This document shows positions 7,505 through 15,577 of a stretch of DNA of 64,000 nt, one piece after another. The position numbers and the translations under genes are program-made. The DNA comes from Micrococcales bacterium (GTDB taxonomy: Bacteria; Actinomycetota; Actinomycetes; Actinomycetales; Cellulomonadaceae), in assembly GCA_009779195.1 (NCBI GenBank), contig WRET01000006.1, forward strand, positions 19,303 to 83,302, written 5' to 3'. Positions within the stretch are counted from its first letter, which is position 1, and every line of letters starts with the position of its first letter. Below the pieces are notes generated by a model. It searched no databases. It was not told where the DNA came from and saw only the letters and a list, made by a program, of their open reading frames with translations.

Positions 7505-7518
7505 TGATCCCGAGAGAA

Positions 7519-7665
7519 CTTGACCGTTTCCGCGACATCCGGTCGTCGGAGGAGGCGTTCTTCCGGTGCTCGACCTGTACGCCACCAGCGTCGACTACGA
7601 CCTGCGGACGCCCTGAGAGTCTCGAGTTCTTCAAGATCGTGCAGAACAAGATGCACTATGCCGGA
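7519..7665 (+). pseudogene. Broken second copy of rhuM (internal fragment)
   Basis: About 147 nt closely match the middle of rhuM around 3776-3931 (encoding RFRDIRSSE, YATSVDYD and ESLEFFKIVQ). Small deletions near the CSTCTPPAS frame and one extra T before GAGAGTCTCGAG shift the frame. Both ends of the gene are missing. Confidence 0.85.
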
Positions 7666-7688
7666 CGAGTCCTACGACCGGTAGGGGG

Positions 7689-10427
7689 TCATGGCTTGCC
7701 GAGCGCTGCGGCCTGGTCCTCCGTGAGCACGGCAAGGCGCTTCCACACGACGTCGCCGCTGGAGGTGTCACGGGTCTCGATGCAGTATGGCGCATCGGCG
7801 TAGCACCACACCTGGGCCTCGTCGGTGGCGAACGTGGTGCCCCGTACGACGTCGTCGACGGTCCAGGGTTTTTCCTGGTCGACGGTCTGGGAGACCGAGT
7901 CGCGGGCGAGGTAGGCCCGCCATGCTGCCGGGCCGTCCTGCGCGGACGGCCACTGGGTGACGATCACCTTGTGCTGACCGTCCGTCGGCCACCTGCAGGT
8001 GAAGGTCCCGGTGGCGCTGGAGGTGGGGACCAGGTCGGTGGACATGTTCTTGCACGTCAACGGTTTGAAGCCAGCGGCAGCGGGAAACGCCTGTTCAGCA
8101 GCCTCGACATCGGCGAAGAACCCGGCCGCCTGCTCAGCGGTGAGCGGAGCGATGCGGTCGATAGCACCCGCATCTGAATCGGACCAGACTTCCATGCAGT
8201 AAGGCAGGTCCGCATAGCACCACGCTATACCTGGCGCGAGGGACCCGGTGTCGAACCGGATGCCACGTTCGACGCCGTTGACCATCCATGGTTCCTCCGT
8301 GTCGACACCGCCGGTGCGGAACGCCTGGGCGGCGTCCTGGGCGCTGGACCACCGGGAGATATAGACATCGTTGATGTCCGGCCACTCACACTCGAAGATC
8401 TCGCCGGACCCGTCGAAGACATCTGAGTTGGGGTCGCCGGCGACAGAGCAGGTCGGTGGGGCGGTTCCGGCTGCGGCGGGGAATGCTGCCTGAGCGGACT
8501 TGAGGTCCCAGTCGGTGGTCGGGTCGGCCACGGGATGGTCGCTGAGCCACGTTTCGACGCGCTGGATCTGGCTGGTGGACAACGTCCCGAAGTCTCGGAC
8601 AGCAGAATTACCGTACAGCATCAAGCAGAGAGGAATCTTGTCGTAGCAGTAGAGCCGCTGCTTGTCGTTGTACGGCGAAAACACGGTGCCGACGGTGTCG
8701 CCGTCGCCGTTCTCCCACGTTCCGACTTTGTTCTCGCCAAAAGCTGTCGCTGAGCTGACGTCTAAGTACAGCCGGATGGCGCCGTCTGAGCAGCTGTCCT
8801 CCCAGGCGAGCCCGAGGCGCATGTTCATCGCGCTGAAGGAGCACGTGCTCGGGTTGAACGGGGCGAAGGCGTACTGCACAGCCTGGCGGCCGGCAAACTC
8901 GGGGCAGGCGTCGGCAGAGCCCCTCCAGCAGTCGCCAGACTGGGAGCCCGGACCGCCTGTCGCGGCCAACGGGTCGGGCTTGTCGCTGGAGCCGAACCAC
9001 AGCACGGCACCCACGACGGCACCGACGACCAGCAACCCGCCCAGGACTCCGGCGAGGATCTTGGCCGTGGGCTTCTTGCGTCCTTCGGTGCCGACGGGCA
9101 CCTGGTTCGGGCCCGTCGGCTGCTGCGGAACCGACCAGGCGCCCGCCGGGGGTCCGGCAGGTGCGTCGGGGCGCACGAACGGGGGCTGGGCTGGCGTCCC
9201 AGCCTGGAGCGGAGCAGGCCCCGGTCCGCCGGGCACCATCTGCTGTGTCGGTGCGTCGGTCACGGCAGGGGCCGGTCCGCCAGGTGGTGGCGTGCGCACG
9301 GCCCGCAGCTGCTGGGTGAGGTGGAACAGCCCCTCGGGGTCCAGGACCGCTGTCGGGGTCTTCAGGGCTCCGAGTGCCACGGCGAGCTTGGGGTCAGCCA
9401 TCGGGGTGGCGAGGATCGAGGTGGCCTGGTGCAGCACCCGCGACAGTGCAGGGGTGTACGCGGTGCCGCCTGTCAGGTACAAAGCCGCGAGGTTGGTGGT
9501 CCCCGAGGTGGCCAGGACCCGGCTGGCCAGCGCCCCGGCCCGCGACATCGGCTCAGCGATGATGCCTTCGTACTCTTCGCGGGTGATGTTCAGCGAGACC
9601 CTGGCCCCGTTGACGTCCACCGCGATCGGGGCGTTGGCGTGCTCGGACAGGTCCTGCTTGGCCGCGCGGACCATGTCGCGCAACGTCAGGGCGGCGGCCA
9701 GGTTGTCGGCGACGGCCAGCGCGGCGACGATATCGGAACGGCCCGACATGTCCAGCTGTGCCAGGACCCACCGGTACAGCAGCTCGTCCAGGTCGTTTCC
9801 CCCGAGTCGGTCGTCACCCTCCTGTGCTACGACCAGCAGGTCGTTGCCCGGTGTCGGGTCGTCGGTGACCTGGAGCAACGCCACGTCGCACGTGCCACCG
9901 CCGGTGTCGACCACCATGACGCGCGACCCCGGCGGCAACGACCCCGGCTGGACGTGGGCGTGCAAGGCAGCGATCGGCTCGGGCAGCAAGCGGATGCTGT
10001 CGGTCGGGAACCCGGCCAGGCGGGCGGCCTCGCGCAGCGCGTCCAGACGTTTGCGCCCCCAGTCCACCGGGTGCGTGAGCACCAGACGGTCCGGGGCGCC
10101 ACCGCCGGCAGCGCGCACCGCACGGTCGCGCACCACGGACAGCACCTGGGACGCGAGCACAGCCGGGTCCACCAGGGCGTCGCCCAGGAGCATCGGTTCT
10201 TGTCCCAGCCGGGCTTTCGGCGAACCGACGAACTGCGCCGGGTGCGTCCAGCGGGCGTTCAGCGCCGCCTGCCCCACCCGCCAGCGTCCGTCGACCAGGA
10301 CCACCGCCGACGCCATCGTGTCAGCCGCCGCTTCCAGCTTGACCTTCTCCACCCGGCCGTCGGCGAACCGGACAGTCGCCCCGGTGTTCACCGTCCCGAA
10401 GTCCACCGCCAAGATCCAGCCCGGCAT
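7689..10427 (-). CDS. Membrane-anchored Hsp70-like protein with three extracellular cysteine modules
   Basis: About 912 residues. The first 380 form an actin/Hsp70-type ATPase: phosphate-1 motif DFGTVNTG near 10, VVDTGGGTCDVALL near 172-185, and adenosine-side LTGGTAYTPAL near 318. A Pro/Gly-rich linker (about 380-450) leads to one transmembrane helix near 457-478 after a KK stop-transfer pair. The outside part contains three homologous modules of about 125-140 residues. Modules 2 and 3 share AFPAAAG, TC near the start, W-S/P-SAQD, an EPW/KPW block and WCYADxPYC; module 1 is more diverged with YCYDKIPLC. I chose the ATG at 10427, which has GGAAGGA 7 nt upstream, over a GTG at 10448. No J-protein or exchange factor is nearby, so a sensing or signalling role is as likely as folding. 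Confidence 0.8.
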   Translation of the reverse strand: MPGWILAVDFGTVNTGATVRFADGRVEKVKLEAAADTMASAVVLVDGRWRVGQAALNARWTHPAQFVGSPKARLGQEPMLLGDALVDPAVLASQVLSVVRDRAVRAAGGGAPDRLVLTHPVDWGRKRLDALREAARLAGFPTDSIRLLPEPIAALHAHVQPGSLPPGSRVMVVDTGGGTCDVALLQVTDDPTPGNDLLVVAQEGDDRLGGNDLDELLYRWVLAQLDMSGRSDIVAALAVADNLAAALTLRDMVRAAKQDLSEHANAPIAVDVNGARVSLNITREEYEGIIAEPMSRAGALASRVLATSGTTNLAALYLTGGTAYTPALSRVLHQATSILATPMADPKLAVALGALKTPTAVLDPEGLFHLTQQLRAVRTPPPGGPAPAVTDAPTQQMVPGGPGPAPLQAGTPAQPPFVRPDAPAGPPAGAWSVPQQPTGPNQVPVGTEGRKKPTAKILAGVLGGLLVVGAVVGAVLWFGSSDKPDPLAATGGPGSQSGDCWRGSADACPEFAGRQAVQYAFAPFNPSTCSFSAMNMRLGLAWEDSCSDGAIRLYLDVSSATAFGENKVGTWENGDGDTVGTVFSPYNDKQRLYCYDKIPLCLMLYGNSAVRDFGTLSTSQIQRVETWLSDHPVADPTTDWDLKSAQAAFPAAAGTAPPTCSVAGDPNSDVFDGSGEIFECEWPDINDVYISRWSSAQDAAQAFRTGGVDTEEPWMVNGVERGIRFDTGSLAPGIAWCYADLPYCMEVWSDSDAGAIDRIAPLTAEQAAGFFADVEAAEQAFPAAAGFKPLTCKNMSTDLVPTSSATGTFTCRWPTDGQHKVIVTQWPSAQDGPAAWRAYLARDSVSQTVDQEKPWTVDDVVRGTTFATDEAQVWCYADAPYCIETRDTSSGDVVWKRLAVLTEDQAAALGKP

Positions 10428-10755
10428 GCTCAGGTCCTTCCCGATCACTCACCGCGTCGCCTGTGCCACGCACGCAGACGTCCACTGTAGCCAAAATCGG
10501 CCCATACCGGACGGCGGTCGGCTGCCTGACGACCGGCTACGACCCGGACCCGCGAAGTCTCTCAGCAACACGACGGCGACGGTGTCGGTGGTCTGCACGA
10601 ACGTGTCCAGGTCGTGGTCGTCGTCGTCATGATCTCGAGGATGCCCGGTCCAGGAGGCAACCCGTGATCTTGTCCGCCGTGGCCCCGCCGATAGGGGCTG
10701 GGACGGAAGACACCGTGAATCACGCGGGCGGCACGCGGCCTCGGCGAGTGACACG
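10428..10755. other. Intergenic stretch without a supported gene
   Basis: Between the Hsp70-like gene and the DUF1905 promoter no reading frame shows protein-like composition on either strand. The segment GTCGTGGTCGTCGTCGTC near 10609-10626 is a short GTC repeat. This may be further decayed island DNA. Confidence 0.4.
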
Positions 10756-10780
10756 TAGGCTTGGTGCCGGAGGTGCCGAC

Positions 10781-11071
10781 GTGAACGAGACGGTGTATGA
10801 GTACGAGGCGGAGATACGGGCTTCGGAGATTGGGAAGGGTGGGGCTTACGTGCCGTTCCCGTACGACCTGCGGGAGGAGTTTGGCAGGGGGAGGGTGAAG
10901 GTGCACGCTACTTTTGATGGGGAGCCCTACGACGGGAGCGTTGTGAATATGGGTGTGACGAACGATGACGGGTCGATCTGCTATATCTTGGGTATTCTCA
11001 AGGAGATTCGGGGGAAGATTGGCAAGCAGGTGGGTGATACCGTGCGCGTGACTGTTCGGGAAAGAGAATGA
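10781..11071 (+). CDS. DUF1905 domain protein
   Basis: A 96-residue single-domain protein with the DUF1905 pattern: YEYEAEIRASEIGKGGAYVPFPYDL, then VKVHATFDGEPYDGSV, and an ending IGKQVGDTVRVTVRERE. DUF1905 is a small beta-barrel of unknown function, often fused to YdeI/OmpD-associated proteins. The GTG at 10781 has GGAGG about 7 nt upstream; longer in-frame starts lie in non-coding-looking DNA. A TAGGCT box lies at 10756-10761. A truncated copy of this 5' region occurs at 3224-3293. Confidence 0.8.
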   Translation: MNETVYEYEAEIRASEIGKGGAYVPFPYDLREEFGRGRVKVHATFDGEPYDGSVVNMGVTNDDGSICYILGILKEIRGKIGKQVGDTVRVTVRERE

Positions 11072-11100
11072 CCTGGCTTGGATGAAGCCGCTGGGGCTCA

Positions 11101-11652
11101 TCATCGCTGAGCAGCGAGCAGAGCATCGACGACCTGGGTGGTCGAAAGTTCGGTCCGCGTGCCATCCGGATGTTGGTGAGAACCGAATAGTTTGTGGAAG
11201 TCGTACCATTTACAGTTGCGTCGTAGGAGTTCATGGAAATAGTCATCCAGGTAGGGGGTGAAGGTTCTGGCGAACGACTGATCCTCCCACGGCGGGTCCG
11301 GTTGGAGCCGGTCGGACAGTTCAGCCAAGGTTTCCGCCGAGTCCCCTGGTGCGTGGATCCACCCGACGACTTCTTCGAGATCGGCCTTCGTCAGAGGCAG
11401 AGTGGGTGGGTCCGGCAGGGCCAGACGGAATGCGATCACCTCGGCACCTTCGCCTTCCCACCACTCGACCAGGTCAAATTTTTCGGTGTCCTTCCCGGTC
11501 AATGCCTCGATCCGTGCGGCCATCGCATCACGCTCCGCACCATCGGGGTCACCTTTGTCGTCGACAAGATCGGTATACGCCAGGATCTCGGACAGCACCG
11601 AGGGAAACAGACGGGCTGCATGGTCCATGTCAGGTCGGATTGCGTACCGCAT
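11101..11652 (-). CDS. Hypothetical protein, 183 residues
   Basis: I do not recognise the family. The protein is acidic and soluble, without signal peptide or transmembrane segment. Visible features are FPSVLSEILAYTDLVDDKGDPDGAE split across a helical N-terminus, a WWEGEGAEVIAF segment, and a C-terminal RRNCKWYDFHKLFG-like stretch with a single Cys. The ATG has a clear GGGAGGAA ribosome binding site. It is convergent with the DUF1905 gene (29 bp apart) and lies just downstream of the alkyltransferase-like gene on the same strand. Confidence 0.6.
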   Translation of the reverse strand: MRYAIRPDMDHAARLFPSVLSEILAYTDLVDDKGDPDGAERDAMAARIEALTGKDTEKFDLVEWWEGEGAEVIAFRLALPDPPTLPLTKADLEEVVGWIHAPGDSAETLAELSDRLQPDPPWEDQSFARTFTPYLDDYFHELLRRNCKWYDFHKLFGSHQHPDGTRTELSTTQVVDALLAAQR

Positions 11653-11679
11653 CAGGGTGTTCCTCCCGCTTCTAGGGGT

Positions 11680-12159
11680 CTACGGGGGTGTCGGGGCCAC
11701 GTTGTCCAGGGCGTACAGGCAGTCGTCGAGGTTGTCGAGGGTGTAGCGGGTGCCTGATTGGCGGACGGTGTGGCCCTCGGCTTCGAGGTGGGCTTTGTGG
11801 GATTCGAGGCCGCCAGGGTACTTGGGGTTGAGCTCGCCGTTGGTTTTGAGGGTGCGCCACCAGGGGACGGGGCGGTCGGGGCGTTCTTCGCTGGCGTGGG
11901 CGACGATGTTGACGAAGATTCCGGCGGTCAGGGGGCAGGTGAAGTCGGCGTCGGCCGCTGCGGCGAGGTGGGTGCGGATGCGGTCGACTGTGGTGACCTG
12001 GCCTTCGGGGATCTGGGACATGATCGCGTCGTACTGCAGGGGAGCGGCGACGAGCATGCGGGGGCCGCCGTGGCGGGCGGCCTGGTCGGGGTCGATCGTC
12101 GTGACCTTGGGGAGTGTTGGCGGGCCTTGGAGCTTCTCGTTGTACGACTTTCGCGCCAT
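11680..12159 (-). CDS. MGMT-family alkyltransferase-like protein
   Basis: A 159-residue member of the MGMT-like DNA-binding family. It carries the family block PxLPKV near residue 15, the winged-helix region IPEGQVTTVDRIRTHLAAA, then GIFVNIVAHASEE, VPWWRTLKTNGELNPKYPGG, and a C-terminal EAEGHTV. The PCHR active-site motif of true O6-alkylguanine transferases is absent; the equivalent region has no cysteine. By analogy with ATL proteins it may bind damaged or unusual DNA without repairing it directly. It sits beside a DEDDh exonuclease gene on the same strand (39 bp apart), but a joint role is only inference. Confidence 0.75.
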   Translation of the reverse strand: MARKSYNEKLQGPPTLPKVTTIDPDQAARHGGPRMLVAAPLQYDAIMSQIPEGQVTTVDRIRTHLAAAADADFTCPLTAGIFVNIVAHASEERPDRPVPWWRTLKTNGELNPKYPGGLESHKAHLEAEGHTVRQSGTRYTLDNLDDCLYALDNVAPTPP

Positions 12160-12198
12160 GACACTATGCTGCCACGGCGGGTCTGCGCTGACTGGGGG

Positions 12199-12867
12199 CT
12201 ACGGGTGCTGGTTTGGGGGGTGGGAGGCGAGGAATGCTTCGTGCCAGGTCTGCGCCCAGGTGCGTTGTTGGTCGTGGAGGGTGTGCAGGTCGGTGGTGGC
12301 CAGGGTGGGGTGGCGGGTGACCAGGTGGGCCAGGAGGTCGAGGGTTGCTATGACGTCGGCGTCGGCGGTGTGCAGGGAGCCGGTGGGTACGTCGTAGAGG
12401 TGGCACAGGTCGCCCAGGGTGCGGGGGCCGTGGCGGTCGGGGTCGAGGGCGCGGTCGAGGATGAGGGGGTCGAGGACGGGGCGGACCGGGTGGCCCAGGC
12501 GGTCGGGGAGGGTGGGTAGCTCGTGGCGGGTGAGCTCGGCGTCTAAGAGGCGCAGGTCGAAGCGGGCGTTGAAGGCGACGACGGGGATGTCCTGGCGCAA
12601 GGCGGTGACCAGGGTGTCGGCGATCTCGTCGAGGGCTTGTCCGGGGGCGGTGCCTTGGGTCCGGGCTTGGTCGGTGGTCACGCCGTGGATGGCTACGGCG
12701 ATGGCGGGGATCTCCACACCCGGGTTGAGCAACCAGTTGCGCGTGTGGGTCCCGTCGGCGTCGCGGCGGACGAGGGCGGCGGTGACGATCCGGTCGCCGG
12801 TGACGTCTACGCCGGTCGTCTCGGTGTCGAACCCCAGCAGGGGACCAGGCCACCAGCTGCGCGTCAT
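12199..12867 (-). CDS. DnaQ-like DEDDh 3'-5' exonuclease
   Basis: A 222-residue stand-alone exonuclease. Exo I is FDTETTGVD near residue 12-20, Exo II is the VVAFNARFDLRLL block, and Exo III is the HTADADVIAT block with the catalytic His and last Asp. It would remove nucleotides from DNA or RNA 3' ends with two metal ions; similar proteins occur as polymerase III epsilon-like proofreaders or repair nucleases. The start is the ATG at 12867, which has GAGAGGAAGAG upstream; an in-frame start 48 nt earlier lacks a site. The C-terminus is a short helical tail without a polymerase-binding motif that I can recognise. Confidence 0.85.
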   Translation of the reverse strand: MTRSWWPGPLLGFDTETTGVDVTGDRIVTAALVRRDADGTHTRNWLLNPGVEIPAIAVAIHGVTTDQARTQGTAPGQALDEIADTLVTALRQDIPVVAFNARFDLRLLDAELTRHELPTLPDRLGHPVRPVLDPLILDRALDPDRHGPRTLGDLCHLYDVPTGSLHTADADVIATLDLLAHLVTRHPTLATTDLHTLHDQQRTWAQTWHEAFLASHPPNQHP

Positions 12868-13012
12868 CGCTCTTCCTCTCGTGTGCTGGTACAGAGCATG
12901 CCACTGACCACCCACGGGCCACGCAAAACCAGGGTCAGAGCTGGGCTGGTCGGCCAGGCCGACCGGGGGACACCGGGTGCAGAAGGTCGCGCAGGCACCC
13001 CGGGCGGACCGG

Positions 13013-13018
13013 TAGGCT
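13013..13018 (+). promoter_or_regulatory. -10 element TAGGCT of guaB3
   Basis: TAGGCT ends 6 nt before the ATG at 13025, and no Shine-Dalgarno sequence is present, which suggests a leaderless transcript. Confidence 0.5.
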
Positions 13019-13024
13019 CGGGGG

Positions 13025-14146
13025 ATGGCGGAGATCGAGATCGGGCGCGGTAAACGCGGCCGTCGGGCTTATTCCTTCGACGACGTCGCGGTGGTTCCCT
13101 CGCGGCGCACCCGCGACCCAGAAGAGGTGTCGGTGGGGTGGCAGATCGACGCGTACCACTTCGGGCTACCGGTGGTAGCCGCGCCGATGGACTCGGTGAT
13201 GAGCCCGGCCAGTGCTGTGGCGCTGGGGCGGCTCGGTGGCCTGGGGGTTCTCGACCTGGAAGGGTTGTGGACGCGTTACGACGACCCCACGCCGCTGCTG
13301 GAGCAGATCGTCGGTCTCGACGACGCCGCGGCGACGGCCCGGATGCAGGAGATCTACGCGGCGCCGATCCGTCCTGAGCTCATCACGGCGCGGCTGGGGG
13401 AGATCCGCGGGGCTGGGGTCACTGTCGCGGGGGCGCTGTCGCCACAACGCACCCAGGAGCACTGGCGGACCGTGGTGGAGGCTGGGTGCGACCTGTTCGT
13501 CATCCGGGGGACGACGGTGTCGGCCGAGCACGTGTCGTCGCGGGCTGAGCCGTTGAACCTCAAACGGTTCATCTACGAGCTGGACGTGCCGGTGATCGTC
13601 GGCGGGGCGGCGACGTACACCGCGGCGTTGCACCTCATGCGCACGGGGGCGGCGGGGGTTCTCGTCGGGTTCGGCGGGGGGGCGGCGCACACCACCCGTC
13701 TTGCGCTGGGGATCCACGTGCCGATGGCCTCGGCTGTGGCGGATGTGGCTGCGGCCCGGCGTGATTACTTGGACGAGTCTGGCGGGCGGTATGTGCATGT
13801 CATCGCTGACGGGTCCGTGGGGCGTTCTGGTGACCTGGTCAAGGCGTTGGCTTGCGGGGCTGATGCGGTGATGTTGGGTGCTGCGCTCGCCCGGGCGTCG
13901 GACGCGCCTGGCTGTGGGTGGCACTGGGGGTCTGAGGCGCACCATCCTGAGCTTCCGCGTGGGGAGCGGGTTGCTGTGGGCAGCGTGGGGACGATGGAGC
14001 AGATCATGTTCGGGCCGTCGTCGACGGCGGACGGGACGGTGAACTTCATCGGTGCGCTGCGGCGGGCTATCGCCACCACGGGGTACTCGGACCTCAAAGA
14101 GTTCCAGCGGGTCGAGATTGTTGTGTCGCCTTACCAGCCGCGTTGA
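13025..14146 (+). CDS. guaB3: GuaB3 family IMP dehydrogenase-related protein
   Basis: A 373-residue (beta/alpha)8 protein without the CBS pair of classical IMP dehydrogenase. It starts with YSFDDVAVVPSRRT and VVAAPMDSVMSP, which align with the IMPDH fold, and contains a glycine-rich VGFGGGAAHTTR loop and a YVHVIADGS substrate-binding strand. In IMPDH the corresponding loop holds the catalytic Cys (GxGSxCxTR); here that position is not Cys. Actinobacterial GuaB3 proteins are conserved but their reaction is debated; GMP-reductase-type activity has been described for some GuaB3 proteins. It is monocistronic, probably leaderless, and converges on ackA. Confidence 0.88.
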   Translation: MAEIEIGRGKRGRRAYSFDDVAVVPSRRTRDPEEVSVGWQIDAYHFGLPVVAAPMDSVMSPASAVALGRLGGLGVLDLEGLWTRYDDPTPLLEQIVGLDDAAATARMQEIYAAPIRPELITARLGEIRGAGVTVAGALSPQRTQEHWRTVVEAGCDLFVIRGTTVSAEHVSSRAEPLNLKRFIYELDVPVIVGGAATYTAALHLMRTGAAGVLVGFGGGAAHTTRLALGIHVPMASAVADVAAARRDYLDESGGRYVHVIADGSVGRSGDLVKALACGADAVMLGAALARASDAPGCGWHWGSEAHHPELPRGERVAVGSVGTMEQIMFGPSSTADGTVNFIGALRRAIATTGYSDLKEFQRVEIVVSPYQPR

Positions 14147-14180
14147 GCGGGACGGGTGTGGGGACATTGTTGTCGTGGGG

Positions 14181-14272
14181 GCGAGACTGTGGGGACGGTT
14201 CCTCAGTCTTGCTAGACCTCCGCTGACGGCGGAGGTCTAGCAAGACAGTAGGAACCGTCCCCACCGTCTCGC
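14181..14272. repeat. Long inverted repeat with GTGGGGACGGTTCCT core
   Basis: Left arm 14181-14223 and right arm 14229-14272 are complementary over about 43 nt with few mismatches and one indel; the loop is five bases. The arms contain GTGGGGACGGTTCCT and TCTTGCTAGACCTCCGC. The same core is found in the perfect inverted repeat at 39348-39439 and, as a half copy, at about 14279-14297. It lies between convergent guaB3 and ackA and could also terminate transcription. Confidence 0.85.
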
Positions 14273-14336
14273 CGCTGTCGGAACCGTCCACTGTCTCGGG
14301 GGGCTGCCCACCGTTTCGCTGGGGGTGCGGGGAATG

Positions 14337-14374
14337 CGAAAGGGACCGTCCCTGGGTGGGGACGGTCCCTTTCG
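14337..14374. terminator. Bidirectional hairpin between guaB3 and ackA
   Basis: A 16-bp perfect stem (CGAAAGGGACCGTCCC and its complement) with a 6-nt loop ends 6 nt before the ackA stop codon. The stem ends in CTTT/AAAG, so it can work for both strands. It contains GGGACGGT, a variant of the neighbouring repeat core. Confidence 0.7.
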
Positions 14375-14380
14375 TGGGGG

Positions 14381-15577
14381 TCAGGAGGTGCGGACGAGGT
14401 CGGCAGCCTGGCGGGCGATCTCTAGCTCTTCGTTGGTGGGGACCACCAGGACGGTGACTTTGGCGCCGTCGGGGGAGATGACGCGGGGGTCGGGGGAGCG
14501 GATGGCGTTGCGTTCGGGGTCGATCGCGATGCCGAGCTCTTCGAGGCCGCGCAGGGCTCCGGCGCGCACGGGGGCGGCGTTCTCGCCGACGCCTGCGGTG
14601 AAGGAGATGACGTCGAGGTGGCCGAGCTGGGCGTAGTAGTTGCCGACGTAGCCGCGCAGGCGGTGGTAGTAGACCTCGAGGGCCAGCTGGGAGTGCTCGT
14701 CGCCTGCGTCGGCGGCTGCGAACACGTCACGCATGTCGGCGTGGCCGCACATGCCGAGCATGCCGGACTTGCGGTTCAGCAACGTGTCGACCTCGCCGAT
14801 GCTCAGGTCGGCCGCACGGTACAGGTGCACGAGGACCGCAGGGTCGATATCGCCAGAACGCGTGCCCATGACCAGGCCCTCCAGGGGGGTCAGGCCCATG
14901 GAGGTCTCCACCGAGTGCCCGCCGCGCACAGCCGTGGCTGACGCGCCGTTGCCCAGGTGCAGCACGATCTGGTTGATGTCGGCCACGTTGCGCCCCAGGA
15001 ACTCGGCGGCAGCGCGTGAGACGAACAGGTGTGACGTGCCGTGGAACCCGTAGCGGCGCACACCGTGGGCCTCGGCGACCGTGCGTTCCAGGGCGTAGGT
15101 GTACGCCTCGGGCGGCAGGGTCTGGTGGAACGCGGTGTCGAACACGGCCACGTGCGGGACCGTCGGGAAGGCGTGCCGGGCCGCGATGATCCCCGACAGG
15201 TTCGGCGGGTTATGCAACGGGGCCAGCGGCACCAACGACTCGACGGTGGCGATGACGTCGTCGTCGATGAGCGCCGGGGCGTCGAACACCGACCCGCCCT
15301 GGACCACCCGGTGCCCCACAGCCATGAGGTGCTCGGCGTCGACCGCTGGGCCGTGCTGGGCGAACTGGTCGAGCACCACCTGCATACCGACCTCGTGGTC
15401 AGGCACCGGCACCTCGGTCTCGTTCTTGCCGTCCAGGCCTTTGTGCGCCACCACACCCATCGGCGCACCGATCCGTTCGACGAGCCCGGTGGCCAGCGCT
15501 TTGGCTGTCTCGACCTCGACCAGCTGGTACTTGATCGACGACGAACCTGAGTTGATGACGAGAACTTGGGTTGTCAC
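14381..15577 (-). CDS. ackA: Acetate kinase
   Basis: A 398-residue enzyme of normal length that makes acetate and ATP from acetyl phosphate and ADP, or the reverse. The phosphate-binding start VLVINSGSSSIKYQL, the FDTAFHQTLP block, the YGFHGTSH motif and HLGNGASATAV are all present, as is the C-terminal FTAGVGENAAPVR adenosine region. The GTG start overlaps the pta stop codon as GTGA, so the two genes are one leftward operon with coupled translation. Together they form the phosphotransacetylase-acetate kinase route for overflow metabolism and acetate uptake. Terminated by the hairpin at 14337-14374. Confidence 0.97.
   Translation of the reverse strand: MTTQVLVINSGSSSIKYQLVEVETAKALATGLVERIGAPMGVVAHKGLDGKNETEVPVPDHEVGMQVVLDQFAQHGPAVDAEHLMAVGHRVVQGGSVFDAPALIDDDVIATVESLVPLAPLHNPPNLSGIIAARHAFPTVPHVAVFDTAFHQTLPPEAYTYALERTVAEAHGVRRYGFHGTSHLFVSRAAAEFLGRNVADINQIVLHLGNGASATAVRGGHSVETSMGLTPLEGLVMGTRSGDIDPAVLVHLYRAADLSIGEVDTLLNRKSGMLGMCGHADMRDVFAAADAGDEHSQLALEVYYHRLRGYVGNYYAQLGHLDVISFTAGVGENAAPVRAGALRGLEELGIAIDPERNAIRSPDPRVISPDGAKVTVLVVPTNEELEIARQAADLVRTS

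Noticed and set aside
8662..10632. 656-residue open frame on the plus strand
   Set aside because: It is antisense to the Hsp70-like gene; its composition (Ser/Arg/Thr-rich, no domain) is that of a GC-driven shadow frame.
10428..10780. Small gene between the Hsp70-like and DUF1905 genes
   Set aside because: Frames on both strands lack protein-like composition and good start signals.
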